Source: Limnohabitans sp. (GTDB lineage Bacteria; Pseudomonadota; Gammaproteobacteria; Burkholderiales; Burkholderiaceae_C). From it: DNA of 64,000 bases. The translations under genes were made by a program, and so were the position numbers. Shown here piece after piece: positions 40,649-51,393 of the stretch. The stretch spans positions 62,001-126,000 of the forward strand of contig JAOATL010000012.1 in NCBI GenBank assembly GCA_030158125.1, in the 5' to 3' direction. The notes beneath the pieces were generated by a model that was not told the origin of the DNA, did no database searches, and was given only the letters and a program-made list of their open reading frames with translations. Positions within the stretch are counted from its first letter, which is position 1. Every line of letters begins with the position of its first letter.

Positions 40649-41383
40649 ATGTCGATCGAAACAGTACTACCCGTCGCACCGCTTTCAAGCGTCAGTGAGG
40701 CCAATGCCACCATCACCATGCTGCAAAACCACTCGCTCACGGGTGCTGTGCAGCAGGAGATAGAGCGGCTCATCAACGAGGGTGAGTTGGGCCCCGGCGA
40801 CAAGCTGACAGAAGCATCTTTGGCCGAGAGGCTAGGCGTTTCCAGGGGGCCTGTGCGCGAAGCGTTTCGCGTTTTAGAAGAAGTGGGCTTGGTGCAGCTG
40901 GAAAAAAACAGAGGCGTCTATGTGCGGCAAATTCCACTGGAAGAGGCGCTCGAAATATTTGACCTGCGCGCCATGATTGAGGCGCATGTGGGCAGCACCT
41001 TGGCCGCGAATGCGTCGGAGGCACAATTGACATACCTGCGCCAGTTGGTCACGCAAATGGAACATGCAGTCAAGGTTGAAGATGAAGCCACGTACTACCG
41101 TTTGAATGTTGAATTCCATGAGTCCATGGTGTCGTATGCAGGCAATAAAAAACTCATCGGAATGTATCGAAAGCTGACGCGGGAGTTGAGTTTGTTCCGT
41201 CGTCGGAATTTTTCCGACCACGCCTTGTTGGTCACCTCGGTCAACGAGCACCGTGACATCTTGGATGCCATTGGTTCTCGAAATGCGGCCAAAGCCGCAG
41301 AGGCGCTGCGTCAGCACGTGCTCATGAGTCGTGAGCGAACCATTCGAAATTACGTTAAATATTCAGCGCGCACAGCGCCTTAA
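40649..41383 (+). CDS. phnR: GntR/FCD-family regulator of phosphonate utilisation
   Basis: 244 aa. N-terminal winged helix (about 30-95: EIERLINEGELGPGDKLTEASLAERLGVSRGPVREAF, given here only by its ends) and C-terminal FCD ligand domain (about 105-230) with metal-type histidines. This is the regulator conserved in phosphonate clusters that carry PhnA and PhnW. It is first in the plus operon, 12 bases before phnA, and has a perfect palindromic site just upstream, so autoregulation and control of phnS are likely. The inducer is presumably an AEP-derived metabolite. Confidence 0.9.
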   Translation: MSIETVLPVAPLSSVSEANATITMLQNHSLTGAVQQEIERLINEGELGPGDKLTEASLAERLGVSRGPVREAFRVLEEVGLVQLEKNRGVYVRQIPLEEALEIFDLRAMIEAHVGSTLAANASEAQLTYLRQLVTQMEHAVKVEDEATYYRLNVEFHESMVSYAGNKKLIGMYRKLTRELSLFRRRNFSDHALLVTSVNEHRDILDAIGSRNAAKAAEALRQHVLMSRERTIRNYVKYSARTAP

Positions 41384-42613
<1,230 letters not shown>

Positions 42614-42631
42614 ATTTTGAAGGTGACCGTC

Positions 42632-44089
42632 ATGAGTCAAGTTGCACAATTCATCAAAGACCATCAACTCGATGCCATGCGCATCGGTGGCAAAAAATTG
42701 GGCGCAGGTCGCGACCGTTTCATTGAAGTGTTCAATCCGTTCACAGAACAGCGTCTAGGCACCGTGCCCAAAGCGACATTGGAAGAGGTACGCGAAGCCT
42801 ATGCAATGGCACATGCCTACAAACCGAAATTGTCTCGCTTTGAACGCGCCGCCATTTTGAACAAAGCAGCTGCTTTGGTGCGAGACCATCTAGACGACAT
42901 TGCGCAGTTGATTTCTGCAGAAGCTGGTTTGTGTTTGAAAGATGCGGTGTATGAAGCTGGCCGTGTCAGTGATGTGCTTTTGTTTGGTGCGCAAGAAGTT
43001 CTGAAAGACGATGGTCAAATTTTCAGTTGTGACTTAACGCACCATGGCAAGCAACGCCGGGTTTACACGCAGCGCGCGCCATTGTTGGGCGTGATCACGG
43101 CCATCACGCCATTTAACCATCCGATGAACCAAGTGGCCCACAAGGTGATACCCAGTGTGGCCACCAACAACCGCATGGTGCTCAAACCTTCAGAGAAGGT
43201 GCCGTACTCGGCCATTTATTTTGCAGACCTGCTGTACGAAGCTGGCTTGCCGCCTGAAATGCTGAGTGTCATCACGGGTGACCCGCGAGAAATTGCCGAT
43301 GAAATGTTGACGCATCCGGCGGTTGATTTGATCACTTTCACGGGCGGTGTGGCCATTGGCAAGTACATCGCTGACAAAGCCGGCTATCGCCGCATAGTGT
43401 TGGAATTGGGCGGTAATGATCCGCTCATCGTCATGGAAGATGCCGACCTAGAGGAAGCGTCCAATTTGGCAGTTCAAGGCTCTTACAAAAATTCGGGGCA
43501 GCGTTGCACGGCTGTCAAACGCATGCTGGTGCACCAAGCGGTGGCCAAAGACTTTACCGACTTGGTGGTGCAAAAGACCAAGGCCTGGTCGTATGGCAAT
43601 CCTGCTGACAAAGACAATTTGATGGGCACCGTGATTGACGAAGCTGCCGCCAAGTTCTTTGAATCCCGCGTCAACGATGCCATTGCCAACGGCGCTCGCT
43701 TGCTGGTGGGCAATCAGCGACACGGTGCTTTGTATGCACCAACGGTGGTTGACCAAGTGCGGCCGGAGATGCTGTTGGTCAAAGAAGAAACCTTCGGTCC
43801 CGTATCGCCCATCATTCAGTTCAGCAACATTGATGAAGCCATTCAAATCGCCAATGGCACGGTGTACGGTTTGTCCAGTGGTGTGTGTACCAATCGCATG
43901 GATTACATCGTGCGATTTGTGAATGAGTTGCAAATGGGCAGCGTCAATGTGCGTGAAGTACCTGGCTACCGTTTAGAGCTCACACCTTTTGGTGGCATCA
44001 AAGACTCGGGCCTGGGCTACAAAGAAGGCGTGCAAGAGGCCATGAAGAGCTTTACCAACATCAAAACTTATTCAATGCCTTGGGCTTAA
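42632..44089 (+). CDS. phnY: Phosphonoacetaldehyde dehydrogenase
   Basis: 485 aa from MSQVAQFIKDHQLDAM. NAD-dependent ALDH that oxidises phosphonoacetaldehyde to phosphonoacetate. Catalytic E258 (VLELGGND) and C292 (NSGQRCTAVKR) are present, as is the FTGGVAIGK cofactor turn. The start chosen is the ATG at 42632; a TTG five codons upstream is less likely. It lies between phnA and the Na/Pi-cotransporter-like gene and links PhnW to PhnA. Confidence 0.94.
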   Translation: MSQVAQFIKDHQLDAMRIGGKKLGAGRDRFIEVFNPFTEQRLGTVPKATLEEVREAYAMAHAYKPKLSRFERAAILNKAAALVRDHLDDIAQLISAEAGLCLKDAVYEAGRVSDVLLFGAQEVLKDDGQIFSCDLTHHGKQRRVYTQRAPLLGVITAITPFNHPMNQVAHKVIPSVATNNRMVLKPSEKVPYSAIYFADLLYEAGLPPEMLSVITGDPREIADEMLTHPAVDLITFTGGVAIGKYIADKAGYRRIVLELGGNDPLIVMEDADLEEASNLAVQGSYKNSGQRCTAVKRMLVHQAVAKDFTDLVVQKTKAWSYGNPADKDNLMGTVIDEAAAKFFESRVNDAIANGARLLVGNQRHGALYAPTVVDQVRPEMLLVKEETFGPVSPIIQFSNIDEAIQIANGTVYGLSSGVCTNRMDYIVRFVNELQMGSVNVREVPGYRLELTPFGGIKDSGLGYKEGVQEAMKSFTNIKTYSMPWA

Positions 44090-44092
44090 CAA

Positions 44093-45748
44093 ATGCATAA
44101 CCTTCTGAACTTGCTGGCCGCCATTGCACTGTTGGTGTGGGGCACGCACACCGTGCGAACAGGCATTTTGCGAGTATTGGGCGCTTCGTTGCGTGAGTTG
44201 CTGGCCAGTGGTGTCAAGAAGCCTGTTTGGGCATTTGTCTCTGGCGTGGGGGTCAGCAGTTTGCTGCAATCGAGCACCGCCACTTGTTTGATTGTGAGTT
44301 CGTTTGTGGGTCAGGGCATTTTCCTGACGTCAACCGCCTTGATCATGATGTTGGGTGCCGATGTGGGCACCAGCCTCATGGCGCTGATGTTTTCTTTCGA
44401 CTTGAGTTGGTTGTCACCTTTGCTGATTGTGGTTGGTGTGGTGGTGTTTGTGGCCAATCAAAACAACACATGGGGCCGCTGGGGCCGCGTGGCCATCGGT
44501 TTGGGTTTGATGACTTTGGCATTGCACCTGATTGTGGAAGCCACCCGGCCCATCACGCAGTCACATGGCATGCATGTATTGCTCAGTGTCTTGCCCAACG
44601 ACCCTGTGATCTTGATTTTGATCGGCGCAGTCTTGACAGTCATTTCTTATTCCAGCTTGGCCATGGTGTTGTTGACGGCCACCTTGTGTCAAACGCAAGT
44701 GGTTTCTTTGCCCATGGCGCTGGGATTGGTGTTGGGTGCCAATTTGGGCAGCGGTTTGCTGGCCTTCTTAACCATGTCTAAGTCGCCAGCTGAAGTGCGC
44801 AGGGTGCCCATGGGCAATTTGATGTTCAAGGCCATTGGTTGTGCTTTGGCTGTGCCTTTCTTGGGTTTTTACATGCCAGTGGCCGATGACATTCAAGCCT
44901 GGGGCTTTGATGCGGTAGTCAGTTTTCATTTCTTGTTCAATGTGTTGCTGTCTGTGTCAATGGTGATGTTTACGGGCAAGTTGGGTGTGTGGTTGACGCA
45001 GCATTTGCCTTCTTCCAAAGTGGACAGCAACAAAGTTCAGCCGAAGTATTTAGATCCGACGGCACTCAGCACGCCGTCTTTGGCCATTGCCTGCGCCGCG
45101 CGAGAAGCGCTGCATCAGGCCGATGTGGTGGAGACCATGCTGCGCGGCATTGTGCCGGTGATTCAAAACGACGATGCCGAACTGGCGGCAAAACTTCGAG
45201 ACATGGACGATGGTGTGGATGATTTGTATTCGGCCATCAAGTTTTATTTGACGCAAATCTCGCGCGAAGCCTTGTCTCAACGTGAGGGGCAGCGTTGGGC
45301 TGACATCATGTCTTTTGCCATCAACATGGAGCAAGTAGGGGACATCATTGAACGTGTGTTGCAAGACATCGAAGATAAAAAAATTGCGAAGGGGCGTAAG
45401 TTTTCTGAAGCGGGTTTTTCTGAAATCGAAGATTTGCACCAACGTTTGGTGGCCAATTTGCAATTGGGCATGAGTGTGTTTTTGGATGGTGGTGTGCGCA
45501 ATGCGCAAACCCTCCTAGAGCAAAAAGTCCAGTTCAGAAACTTGGAGCATGAATACGCTAGCCGTCATTTGGCACGCCTGCAAGAAAACACACCGCAAAG
45601 CATCGGCACCAGCTCTTTGCACATCGATTTGATCAGCGATTTGAAGCGCATCAATTCGCACATATGCTCCATTGCATACCCTATATTAGAGCAGGCGGGA
45701 GCCCTCACCAGCACCCGACTGAAACAGCCAGACTTGTTGGCCGACTGA
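44093..45748 (+). CDS. Na/Pi cotransporter-like protein with PhoU-like domain
   Basis: 551 aa. Membrane part (about 1-310) has two inverted Na/Pi repeats with the QSSTATCL (QSSS-like) motif near residue 60 and SYSSLAMVLL near 190. The C-terminal 230 residues resemble a PhoU-type helical domain. Homologues include YjbB, which exports phosphate. In this operon it would clear the phosphate made by PhnA when AEP is used for carbon and nitrogen; direction of transport is inferred. It starts 3 bases after phnY. Confidence 0.85.
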   Translation: MHNLLNLLAAIALLVWGTHTVRTGILRVLGASLRELLASGVKKPVWAFVSGVGVSSLLQSSTATCLIVSSFVGQGIFLTSTALIMMLGADVGTSLMALMFSFDLSWLSPLLIVVGVVVFVANQNNTWGRWGRVAIGLGLMTLALHLIVEATRPITQSHGMHVLLSVLPNDPVILILIGAVLTVISYSSLAMVLLTATLCQTQVVSLPMALGLVLGANLGSGLLAFLTMSKSPAEVRRVPMGNLMFKAIGCALAVPFLGFYMPVADDIQAWGFDAVVSFHFLFNVLLSVSMVMFTGKLGVWLTQHLPSSKVDSNKVQPKYLDPTALSTPSLAIACAAREALHQADVVETMLRGIVPVIQNDDAELAAKLRDMDDGVDDLYSAIKFYLTQISREALSQREGQRWADIMSFAINMEQVGDIIERVLQDIEDKKIAKGRKFSEAGFSEIEDLHQRLVANLQLGMSVFLDGGVRNAQTLLEQKVQFRNLEHEYASRHLARLQENTPQSIGTSSLHIDLISDLKRINSHICSIAYPILEQAGALTSTRLKQPDLLAD

Positions 45749-45778
45749 ACTTCTCTTTCACATTTTTGCAGGAATGAC

Positions 45779-46330
45779 ATGGCTTTAACCATAGATGACA
45801 TCGAAAAACTGTTTGAGAAAAAAGGCCATGAACAGTACACCGGAGAGCCCGTCACGCAGCTTCAGCACGCGCTGCAGTCGGGATTTTTGGGGGAACAAGA
45901 GGGCGCCAATGATGCGTTGGTCACAGCTGCTTTTTTGCATGACCTAGGCCATTTGCTGCACGACTTGGGCGACACACCCAGCTTGCACGGTGTGGACGAT
46001 GTGCATCAATACCGTGTGGTGCCATTTTTACGTGGCTTGTTTCCCAATGTTGTGATTGACGCCATTCAGCGTCACGTCGACGCCAAGCGTTATTTGTGTG
46101 CAACGCGGCCCGAATATTACGAAGGCCTGTCGGAAGACTCCAAGCGCAGCTTGAAGCTGCAAGGTGGAATTTTTTCTAAAGCCGAAGCCGATCAGTTCAT
46201 CGCTGAACCTGGTGCACCCGATGCCGTGCGCTTGCGTTTGTGGGACGATTTGGCCAAGCAGCCCACGCTTCAAACCCCTGGCCTTTCGCACTACATGCAA
46301 ATTGCAAGACGCTGCGCTTTAAGCGCTTGA
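45779..46330 (+). CDS. PhnZ/TmpB-like HD-domain phosphonate oxygenase
   Basis: 183 aa. HD-domain protein of the phosphonate-operon family. In PhnZ a mixed-valent di-iron site splits (R)-2-amino-1-hydroxyethylphosphonate to glycine and phosphate. Corresponding residues seen here: Y20 and E23 (QYTGEPVTQLQH), Q27, H30, H54-D55 (FLHDLGH), H76, H99 and K103. Spacings agree with PhnZ. The usual partner, a 2-oxoglutarate oxygenase (PhnY*/TmpA), is absent from the window. Close homologues (TmpB) act on N-trimethyl substrates. Confidence 0.87.
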   Translation: MALTIDDIEKLFEKKGHEQYTGEPVTQLQHALQSGFLGEQEGANDALVTAAFLHDLGHLLHDLGDTPSLHGVDDVHQYRVVPFLRGLFPNVVIDAIQRHVDAKRYLCATRPEYYEGLSEDSKRSLKLQGGIFSKAEADQFIAEPGAPDAVRLRLWDDLAKQPTLQTPGLSHYMQIARRCALSA

Positions 46331-46337
46331 GCTGCGT

Positions 46338-47174
46338 ATGACGTGGACAGTGCTTTTCATTGTGCTCTTTGGCGCACTGCTGCATGCCAGCTGGAATGCG
46401 CTGGTCAAATCCAGCACCGACAAAACCTTGGACACGGCGCTCATTCATGTGCTGTGTTCTGTGCTGGCCATGCCTGTGTGTTGGTATGTCGGTCCGCCAC
46501 CGCCTGAATCTTGGCCTTACATTTTTGGCTCGTTGGTGGTGCATGTCGGGTATTACTTTGCCTTGGCCGGCGCATACAAGCACGGTGATTTGGGTCTCAC
46601 GTACCCCTTGATGCGGGGTACGGCGCCCATGTTGGTGGCCATGGCTTCATTCGGTTTAATGGGGGAGACTTTGTCACATCTGGCGTGGTTGGGTGTGGCT
46701 AGCATTTGTGGCGGCGTGTTGCTTTTGGGCTTTACCAAGGCATGGTGGTCTCATCGAAAAGCCATTGTGTTTGCCTTAAGCAATGCGATCATGATTGCCA
46801 TCTACACTGTGATTGATGCCAAGGGTGCTCGCAACTCAGGCCACGTGGTGCAGTACATCAGCATGTTGTTTGTGCTGGATGGTTGGCCTTTTGCTGCCCT
46901 GGTGTTCATGCAGCGTCAAGGTCAAGTGTGGCCCTATGTGCGCACACGTTGGCCTGTGGCAACAGGGGGTGCACTTGCCTCCATCGGCTCTTATTCCATT
47001 GCGCTGTGGGCCATGACTGTGGCGCCTGTGGCCATGGTGGCCGCGCTGCGTGAAACATCGGTATTCTTTGCGGCCCTTATTGGCGCATGGTTCTTGAAAG
47101 AGGTCTGGACACGGCAAAGAATTGCAGGCACGGTGGCTATTTTGTCGGGTGTGGCAGCGCTTCGTTTAGGTTAA
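46338..47174 (+). CDS. Phosphonate-cluster EamA/DMT permease
   Basis: 278 aa with about ten hydrophobic segments in two EamA repeats. The N-terminus (FGALLHASWNALVKSSTDK) is typical of the DUF6/EamA permease that accompanies phn genes. It starts 7 bases after the HD-domain gene and precedes the FAD dehydrogenase by 18 bases. It might carry a substrate, amino acid or product such as glycine or an N-methyl derivative, but nothing in the sequence identifies it. Confidence 0.85.
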   Translation: MTWTVLFIVLFGALLHASWNALVKSSTDKTLDTALIHVLCSVLAMPVCWYVGPPPPESWPYIFGSLVVHVGYYFALAGAYKHGDLGLTYPLMRGTAPMLVAMASFGLMGETLSHLAWLGVASICGGVLLLGFTKAWWSHRKAIVFALSNAIMIAIYTVIDAKGARNSGHVVQYISMLFVLDGWPFAALVFMQRQGQVWPYVRTRWPVATGGALASIGSYSIALWAMTVAPVAMVAALRETSVFFAALIGAWFLKEVWTRQRIAGTVAILSGVAALRLG

Positions 47175-47192
47175 CGCAAACAGGATTCAATC

Positions 47193-49610
47193 ATGGCAAC
47201 ACAACAGTTTCCAACGCAGGCCAAAATTGTGATTGTGGGTGGCGGCATTGCCGGTTGCTCGGTGGCTTATCACTTGGCCAAGCTGGGGCAAACCGATGTG
47301 GTTTTGCTGGAGCAGGGCAAGTTAACCAGCGGTACCACGTGGCATGCGGCTGGCTTGGTGGGGCAGATGCGACCCAATCGCAACATGACGCGCATGAGCA
47401 AATACGGCATTGAACTTTATTCAACGCTGGAAGCAGAAACTGGATTGGCCACTGGCTGGAAACAATGTGGCAGCGTGAATGTGGCGCGCACGCCTGAGCG
47501 CATGAAAGTGCTGCGCAAACAAATTGCTTTGGCGCGCAGCTTCGGCGTGGAAGTGCATGAAATCACGCCCAAGGAAGTGGGTGAACGTGCCCCCTTGCTG
47601 CGCACCGATGATTTGGAAGGCGGCATTTGGATCCCAGGAGATGGCAAAGCCAATCCTGCCGATTTGTGCATGTCTTTGGCCAAGGGCGCACGCCAAAATG
47701 GCGTGAAGATTTTTGAGGACATTGAAGTCACGGGTGTTGAGTTGCATGAAGGCCGCGTGAAAGGCGTCAAAACCAAACAAGGTGACATTCAGTGCGACAT
47801 TTTGGTGAATTGTGCTGGGCAATGGGCGCGTCAATTTGGTCAGTTGGCAGGTGTCAACGTGCCTTTGTATTCGGCTGAACACTTCTACATTGTGACGGAC
47901 AAAATTGAAGGCATTCACCCCATGTGGCCCGTGGTGCGCGACCCCGACGGGTACATTTATTACAAAGAAGAAGTCGGCGGTTTGGTGATGGGCGGATTTG
48001 AGCCTGTGGCCAAGCCCTGGAACGTGCACCCCATTCCTTCTACCTTCCAATTTGAACTCTTAGGCGAAGATTGGGATCAGTTTGAAATCCTGATGGAAAA
48101 CGCCATTCAACGCACGCCTTGCTTAGAAACAGCCAAGGTCAAAATGTTGCTAAATGGCCCCGAAAGTTTCACGCCTGATGGCAATTTCATTTTGGGTGAG
48201 GCGCCTGAAGTGCGAAATTATTTTGTGTGCGCGGGCTTCAATTCAGCGGGCATTGCCAATTCAGGTGGTGCCGGTCGCTTGATGGCCGAATGGATTGTGG
48301 GCGGAGAGCCCAGTGTCGATTTGTGGGACGTGGATGTACGGCGATTCGGCCCCTTCACAGGCAACCGGAAAGCATTGTCTGAAAGAACTGCCGAAACTTT
48401 GGGCTTGCACTATGCCATGCGCTGGCCGCGCCAAGAGTTGCAAACTGTTCGGCCTTTGAGGTGCTCGCCGCTGTATGACATCTTGGCTGCCAAGGGTGCC
48501 GAGTTTGGCAGCAAGAACGGCTGGGAGCGTGTGAACTATTTCAAACCAGCGGGAGCCGCGCCTGCGCGCGATACGCTGGACACCCCCGACTGGTTGCCCT
48601 GGATGCAAGCCGAGCAACAGGCCACGCGAGAAGCCGTGGCGCTTTACGATCAAAGCTCGTTTTCTAAGTTGTGGGTGCAAGGCCCCGACGCACTCAGTTT
48701 CCTGCAACACATGTGCGCCAATGATGTGGATGTGGCCATCGGCAAAATGGTTTACACGCCTTTGCTCAACGATCGAGGCGGTTTTGAGAGTGACCTCACG
48801 GTGATTCGTTTGGCCACCGATCGCTTCATGATTGTGACGGGATCGGGACAAACCACGCGTGACCTTGACTGGTTGCAACGTCATGTGACATCTGAAATGC
48901 GAGTCTACATCAACGATGTGTCCGCTCAGTTTTGCGTGCTGTCCCTGATGGGGCCGCGCTCTGCAGAATTGATGGCGCGTGTCTGTCCAGATGATTTGTC
49001 ACCAGCCAGCTTGGCGTTTGCCCACACCCGTGAAATTGATGTGGGTCATGCCAAAGTGCGCGCTGCACGCATGAGTTATGTGGGGGGTCCGGGCTATGAG
49101 CTGTATGTGCCAGTCGAAATGACGCGCCATGTCTATCTCGCTTTGCAATCTGCAGGCCAGGACTTGGGTTTGCGAGATGCGGGCTATTACGCATTGGATG
49201 CGTTGCGCATTGAGCGCCAAAGACGCGCGTGGGGCGCAGAAATGGGTCCTGATGAAACTCCGTTTGAAGCCGGCTTGTGGGCCGGTGTCAAACTGGACAA
49301 AGCCTCAGATTTCAAAGGCAAGAAAGCATTGCTTGCGCGCAAAGCGCAAGCTCAGGTGTCGCTTGACAAAAAGTTGGTCAAGATTGTGGCCAAAGACCCG
49401 CAGTTCTTTTTGTGGGGTGGTGAGCCTCTGAATGTGAATGGCCAATTTGTGGGGGAAATTACATCTGCAGGTTGGGGCTTCGAGGCGGGTGCAATGGTGG
49501 CACTTGGCTACATTCGAGGCGATTGGGCGCGCAAACCGATTTCGCAATTGCAGGCCCAAGCCGAACTGTGGGGCGTGCCCATCGATGTGGTGATTGACGA
49601 GGCCAGCTAA
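47193..49610 (+). CDS. Dimethylglycine/sarcosine-dehydrogenase-like FAD protein with GcvT domain
   Basis: 805 aa. N-terminal DAO-type FAD domain with VIVGGGIAGCSVAYHL (residues 12-28) and TTWHAAGL, where H51 is the position of the covalent flavin histidine in dimethylglycine and sarcosine dehydrogenases. C-terminal half (about 400-805) is a FAO-M/GcvT-type tetrahydrofolate domain (YELYVPVE; ALRIERQRRAWG). It oxidises N-methyl groups or similar amines and passes the one-carbon unit to folate. Its partner near a phn cluster suggests N-methylated glycine or amine products. Exact substrate unknown. Confidence 0.88.
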   Translation: MATQQFPTQAKIVIVGGGIAGCSVAYHLAKLGQTDVVLLEQGKLTSGTTWHAAGLVGQMRPNRNMTRMSKYGIELYSTLEAETGLATGWKQCGSVNVARTPERMKVLRKQIALARSFGVEVHEITPKEVGERAPLLRTDDLEGGIWIPGDGKANPADLCMSLAKGARQNGVKIFEDIEVTGVELHEGRVKGVKTKQGDIQCDILVNCAGQWARQFGQLAGVNVPLYSAEHFYIVTDKIEGIHPMWPVVRDPDGYIYYKEEVGGLVMGGFEPVAKPWNVHPIPSTFQFELLGEDWDQFEILMENAIQRTPCLETAKVKMLLNGPESFTPDGNFILGEAPEVRNYFVCAGFNSAGIANSGGAGRLMAEWIVGGEPSVDLWDVDVRRFGPFTGNRKALSERTAETLGLHYAMRWPRQELQTVRPLRCSPLYDILAAKGAEFGSKNGWERVNYFKPAGAAPARDTLDTPDWLPWMQAEQQATREAVALYDQSSFSKLWVQGPDALSFLQHMCANDVDVAIGKMVYTPLLNDRGGFESDLTVIRLATDRFMIVTGSGQTTRDLDWLQRHVTSEMRVYINDVSAQFCVLSLMGPRSAELMARVCPDDLSPASLAFAHTREIDVGHAKVRAARMSYVGGPGYELYVPVEMTRHVYLALQSAGQDLGLRDAGYYALDALRIERQRRAWGAEMGPDETPFEAGLWAGVKLDKASDFKGKKALLARKAQAQVSLDKKLVKIVAKDPQFFLWGGEPLNVNGQFVGEITSAGWGFEAGAMVALGYIRGDWARKPISQLQAQAELWGVPIDVVIDEAS

Positions 49611-49685
49611 GGGCTTGCCTTGGGGCTGCAGTACACAGGCATAATTTAGGCTGTGCTCAGTGTATTTCTGGGCGTAGGAATTGGC

Positions 49686-50489
49686 ATGACTCTTTTGGCT
49701 ATTTTGTTGGGCACCTTGGCGGCCGGCATTGGCAGTGTGTGGTTGGCAGCTTGGCTAAGCTTTGGCATTGTGAGCCGTTATACGCAGCACATGCTCAGCT
49801 TGGCGGCAGGTGCGTTGCTGGCCACTGCTTTTTTGCATTTGTTGCCTGAAGCTTTTGAAGCGGGCGTCGAACCCCACAACCTTTTTGTGACCTTGTTGTT
49901 TGGCCTGCTGTTTTTCTTCTTGCTAGACAAGGCAGAGCTTTGGCATCACGGTCATGAGCACCACCATGGTCATGACCATAATCATGACCATGCACATGTC
50001 CATGATCATGGCGCACCATCCAAACCCTTGGCGGGTGGCTGGGCCATTTTGGCGGGTGACAGCGTGCACTGTTTTGGCGACGGTGTGCTAATTGCCTCGG
50101 CCTTCATGGTGGATTTGCGTTTGGGCATTGTGGCTGCGTTGGCGGTGCTGGCCCACGAAGTGCCGCATCACATGGGCGACTTGGTGGTGCTGCGCGAAGG
50201 TTCACGCAGTCGTCAAACTGCTGTTTTGAAAGTTTCTTTGGCGGGTGCCATCACAGCCTTGGGCGGTGTGACGGGTTATGCCTTGCTTGACCAATTGCAT
50301 GGCATTTTGCCGTACATGCTGGCCATTGCCAGCAGCAGTTTTATTTATGTGGCGCTGGCCGATTTGATTCCGCAGCTTCAAAAGCGCTTGAGCTCTCGCG
50401 AAACGGCCGCCCAAATTGTGTGGTTGCTTGCGGGCATGGGCTTGGTCAGCGGCGTCAGCTTGTTGGCCCATTCGTCCAGCCTGCACTGA
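49686..50489 (+). CDS. ZIP-family metal transporter
   Basis: 267 aa from the ATG with an AGGA ribosome site; a GTG 11 codons upstream is possible. Eight hydrophobic segments. The cytoplasmic loop (about 85-115) is very rich in His and Asp (HGHEHHHGHDHNHDH and onward). The TM4/TM5 metal motifs are HCFGDGVLIASAF and LAHEVPHHMGD, as in ZIP proteins, which import Zn2+ or Fe2+. It follows the FAD dehydrogenase by 75 bases but is unrelated in function. Confidence 0.88.
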   Translation: MTLLAILLGTLAAGIGSVWLAAWLSFGIVSRYTQHMLSLAAGALLATAFLHLLPEAFEAGVEPHNLFVTLLFGLLFFFLLDKAELWHHGHEHHHGHDHNHDHAHVHDHGAPSKPLAGGWAILAGDSVHCFGDGVLIASAFMVDLRLGIVAALAVLAHEVPHHMGDLVVLREGSRSRQTAVLKVSLAGAITALGGVTGYALLDQLHGILPYMLAIASSSFIYVALADLIPQLQKRLSSRETAAQIVWLLAGMGLVSGVSLLAHSSSLH

Positions 50490-50513
50490 TTGCATGGCCT
50501 GCACTCACGCCGC

Positions 50514-51374
50514 TTATGATTTGGCGCAGGGCAGACCCGGTGTGTTGCACCACTCACTCCAGCTGCCAGGATACAAACGCGTCACACCCAGGCCCGCCAA
50601 TTCCATGGCCAAGAGGTTGGGCACGGCGCTAACACCACTGCCGCAGTGGTGAACCACGCTGGCAGGCTCACGACCCGCCAAAATTGTGTCAAATTCAGCA
50701 CGCAACAGTTCGGGTGATTTGAAAAAACCCTCGGCTGTTAAGTTTTCATTGAAGGGGCGATTTAACGCACCTGGAATGTGACCGGCCACAGGATCGATGG
50801 GCTCCATTTCGCCGCGGTAGCGCGCAGCACCTCGGGCATCGATGAGGGTGAGGTTGGGGTGTCCGATTTGGGGCGCCAGTTGCGCTGTGCTGACCCACTC
50901 GCGCAGTGCCGGTTTCAATTCAAACGCGGGGGCGCCCGTTGTAGCGGGTGAAGCGGGTCCGACATCCAGTGCACCGCCAGCAGCTTGCCAGGCTTGCAGG
51001 CCCCCATCGAGTACGGCCACCGCATCATGACCCAGCCATTTGAGCATCCACCACAAGCGGCCACAGTAGTTGGCGCCATTGCGGTCGTAAACCACGGCCT
51101 GCATGTGATTTTGAAAACCCAAGCTGGCAAGCCATGCAGCGACTGTTTCGCGCGCTGGCAAGGGGTGACGCCCACCATTCATGGCTGTGGCTTTGTGTGT
51201 GCTGAGGTGGCGGTCTAAATGCGCTTGATGCGCCCCCTGAATTCGTGCCGTCTCAAACATCACATCGGCCATTTCAGGTTTCATCAAATCGCAGCTGCAA
51301 TCGAACACCTTGTAGGCTTGTCCAGATGCTTGTAACTCTTTGAGTTGTTGCACAGAAATGAGGGTGGTGTACAT
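50514..51374 (-). CDS. Tandem rhodanese sulfurtransferase (SseA/TST-like)
   Basis: 286 aa from MYTTLISVQQLKEL (AAGGA ribosome site). Two rhodanese domains: an inactive N-terminal one (residues 1-135) and an active C-terminal one with C244 in HHCGSGVSAVPN. The CGSGV loop is typical of 3-mercaptopyruvate sulfurtransferases; thiosulfate cannot be excluded. Its start lies about 20 bases inside the end of the upstream EamA gene, so it is co-transcribed with EamA and the Rieske oxygenase. Its distance from the sox cluster makes a housekeeping role likely. Confidence 0.88.
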   Translation of the reverse strand: MYTTLISVQQLKELQASGQAYKVFDCSCDLMKPEMADVMFETARIQGAHQAHLDRHLSTHKATAMNGGRHPLPARETVAAWLASLGFQNHMQAVVYDRNGANYCGRLWWMLKWLGHDAVAVLDGGLQAWQAAGGALDVGPASPATTGAPAFELKPALREWVSTAQLAPQIGHPNLTLIDARGAARYRGEMEPIDPVAGHIPGALNRPFNENLTAEGFFKSPELLRAEFDTILAGREPASVVHHCGSGVSAVPNLLAMELAGLGVTRLYPGSWSEWCNTPGLPCAKS

Positions 51375-51393
51375 CAGATGCATCCTTGCAGTG

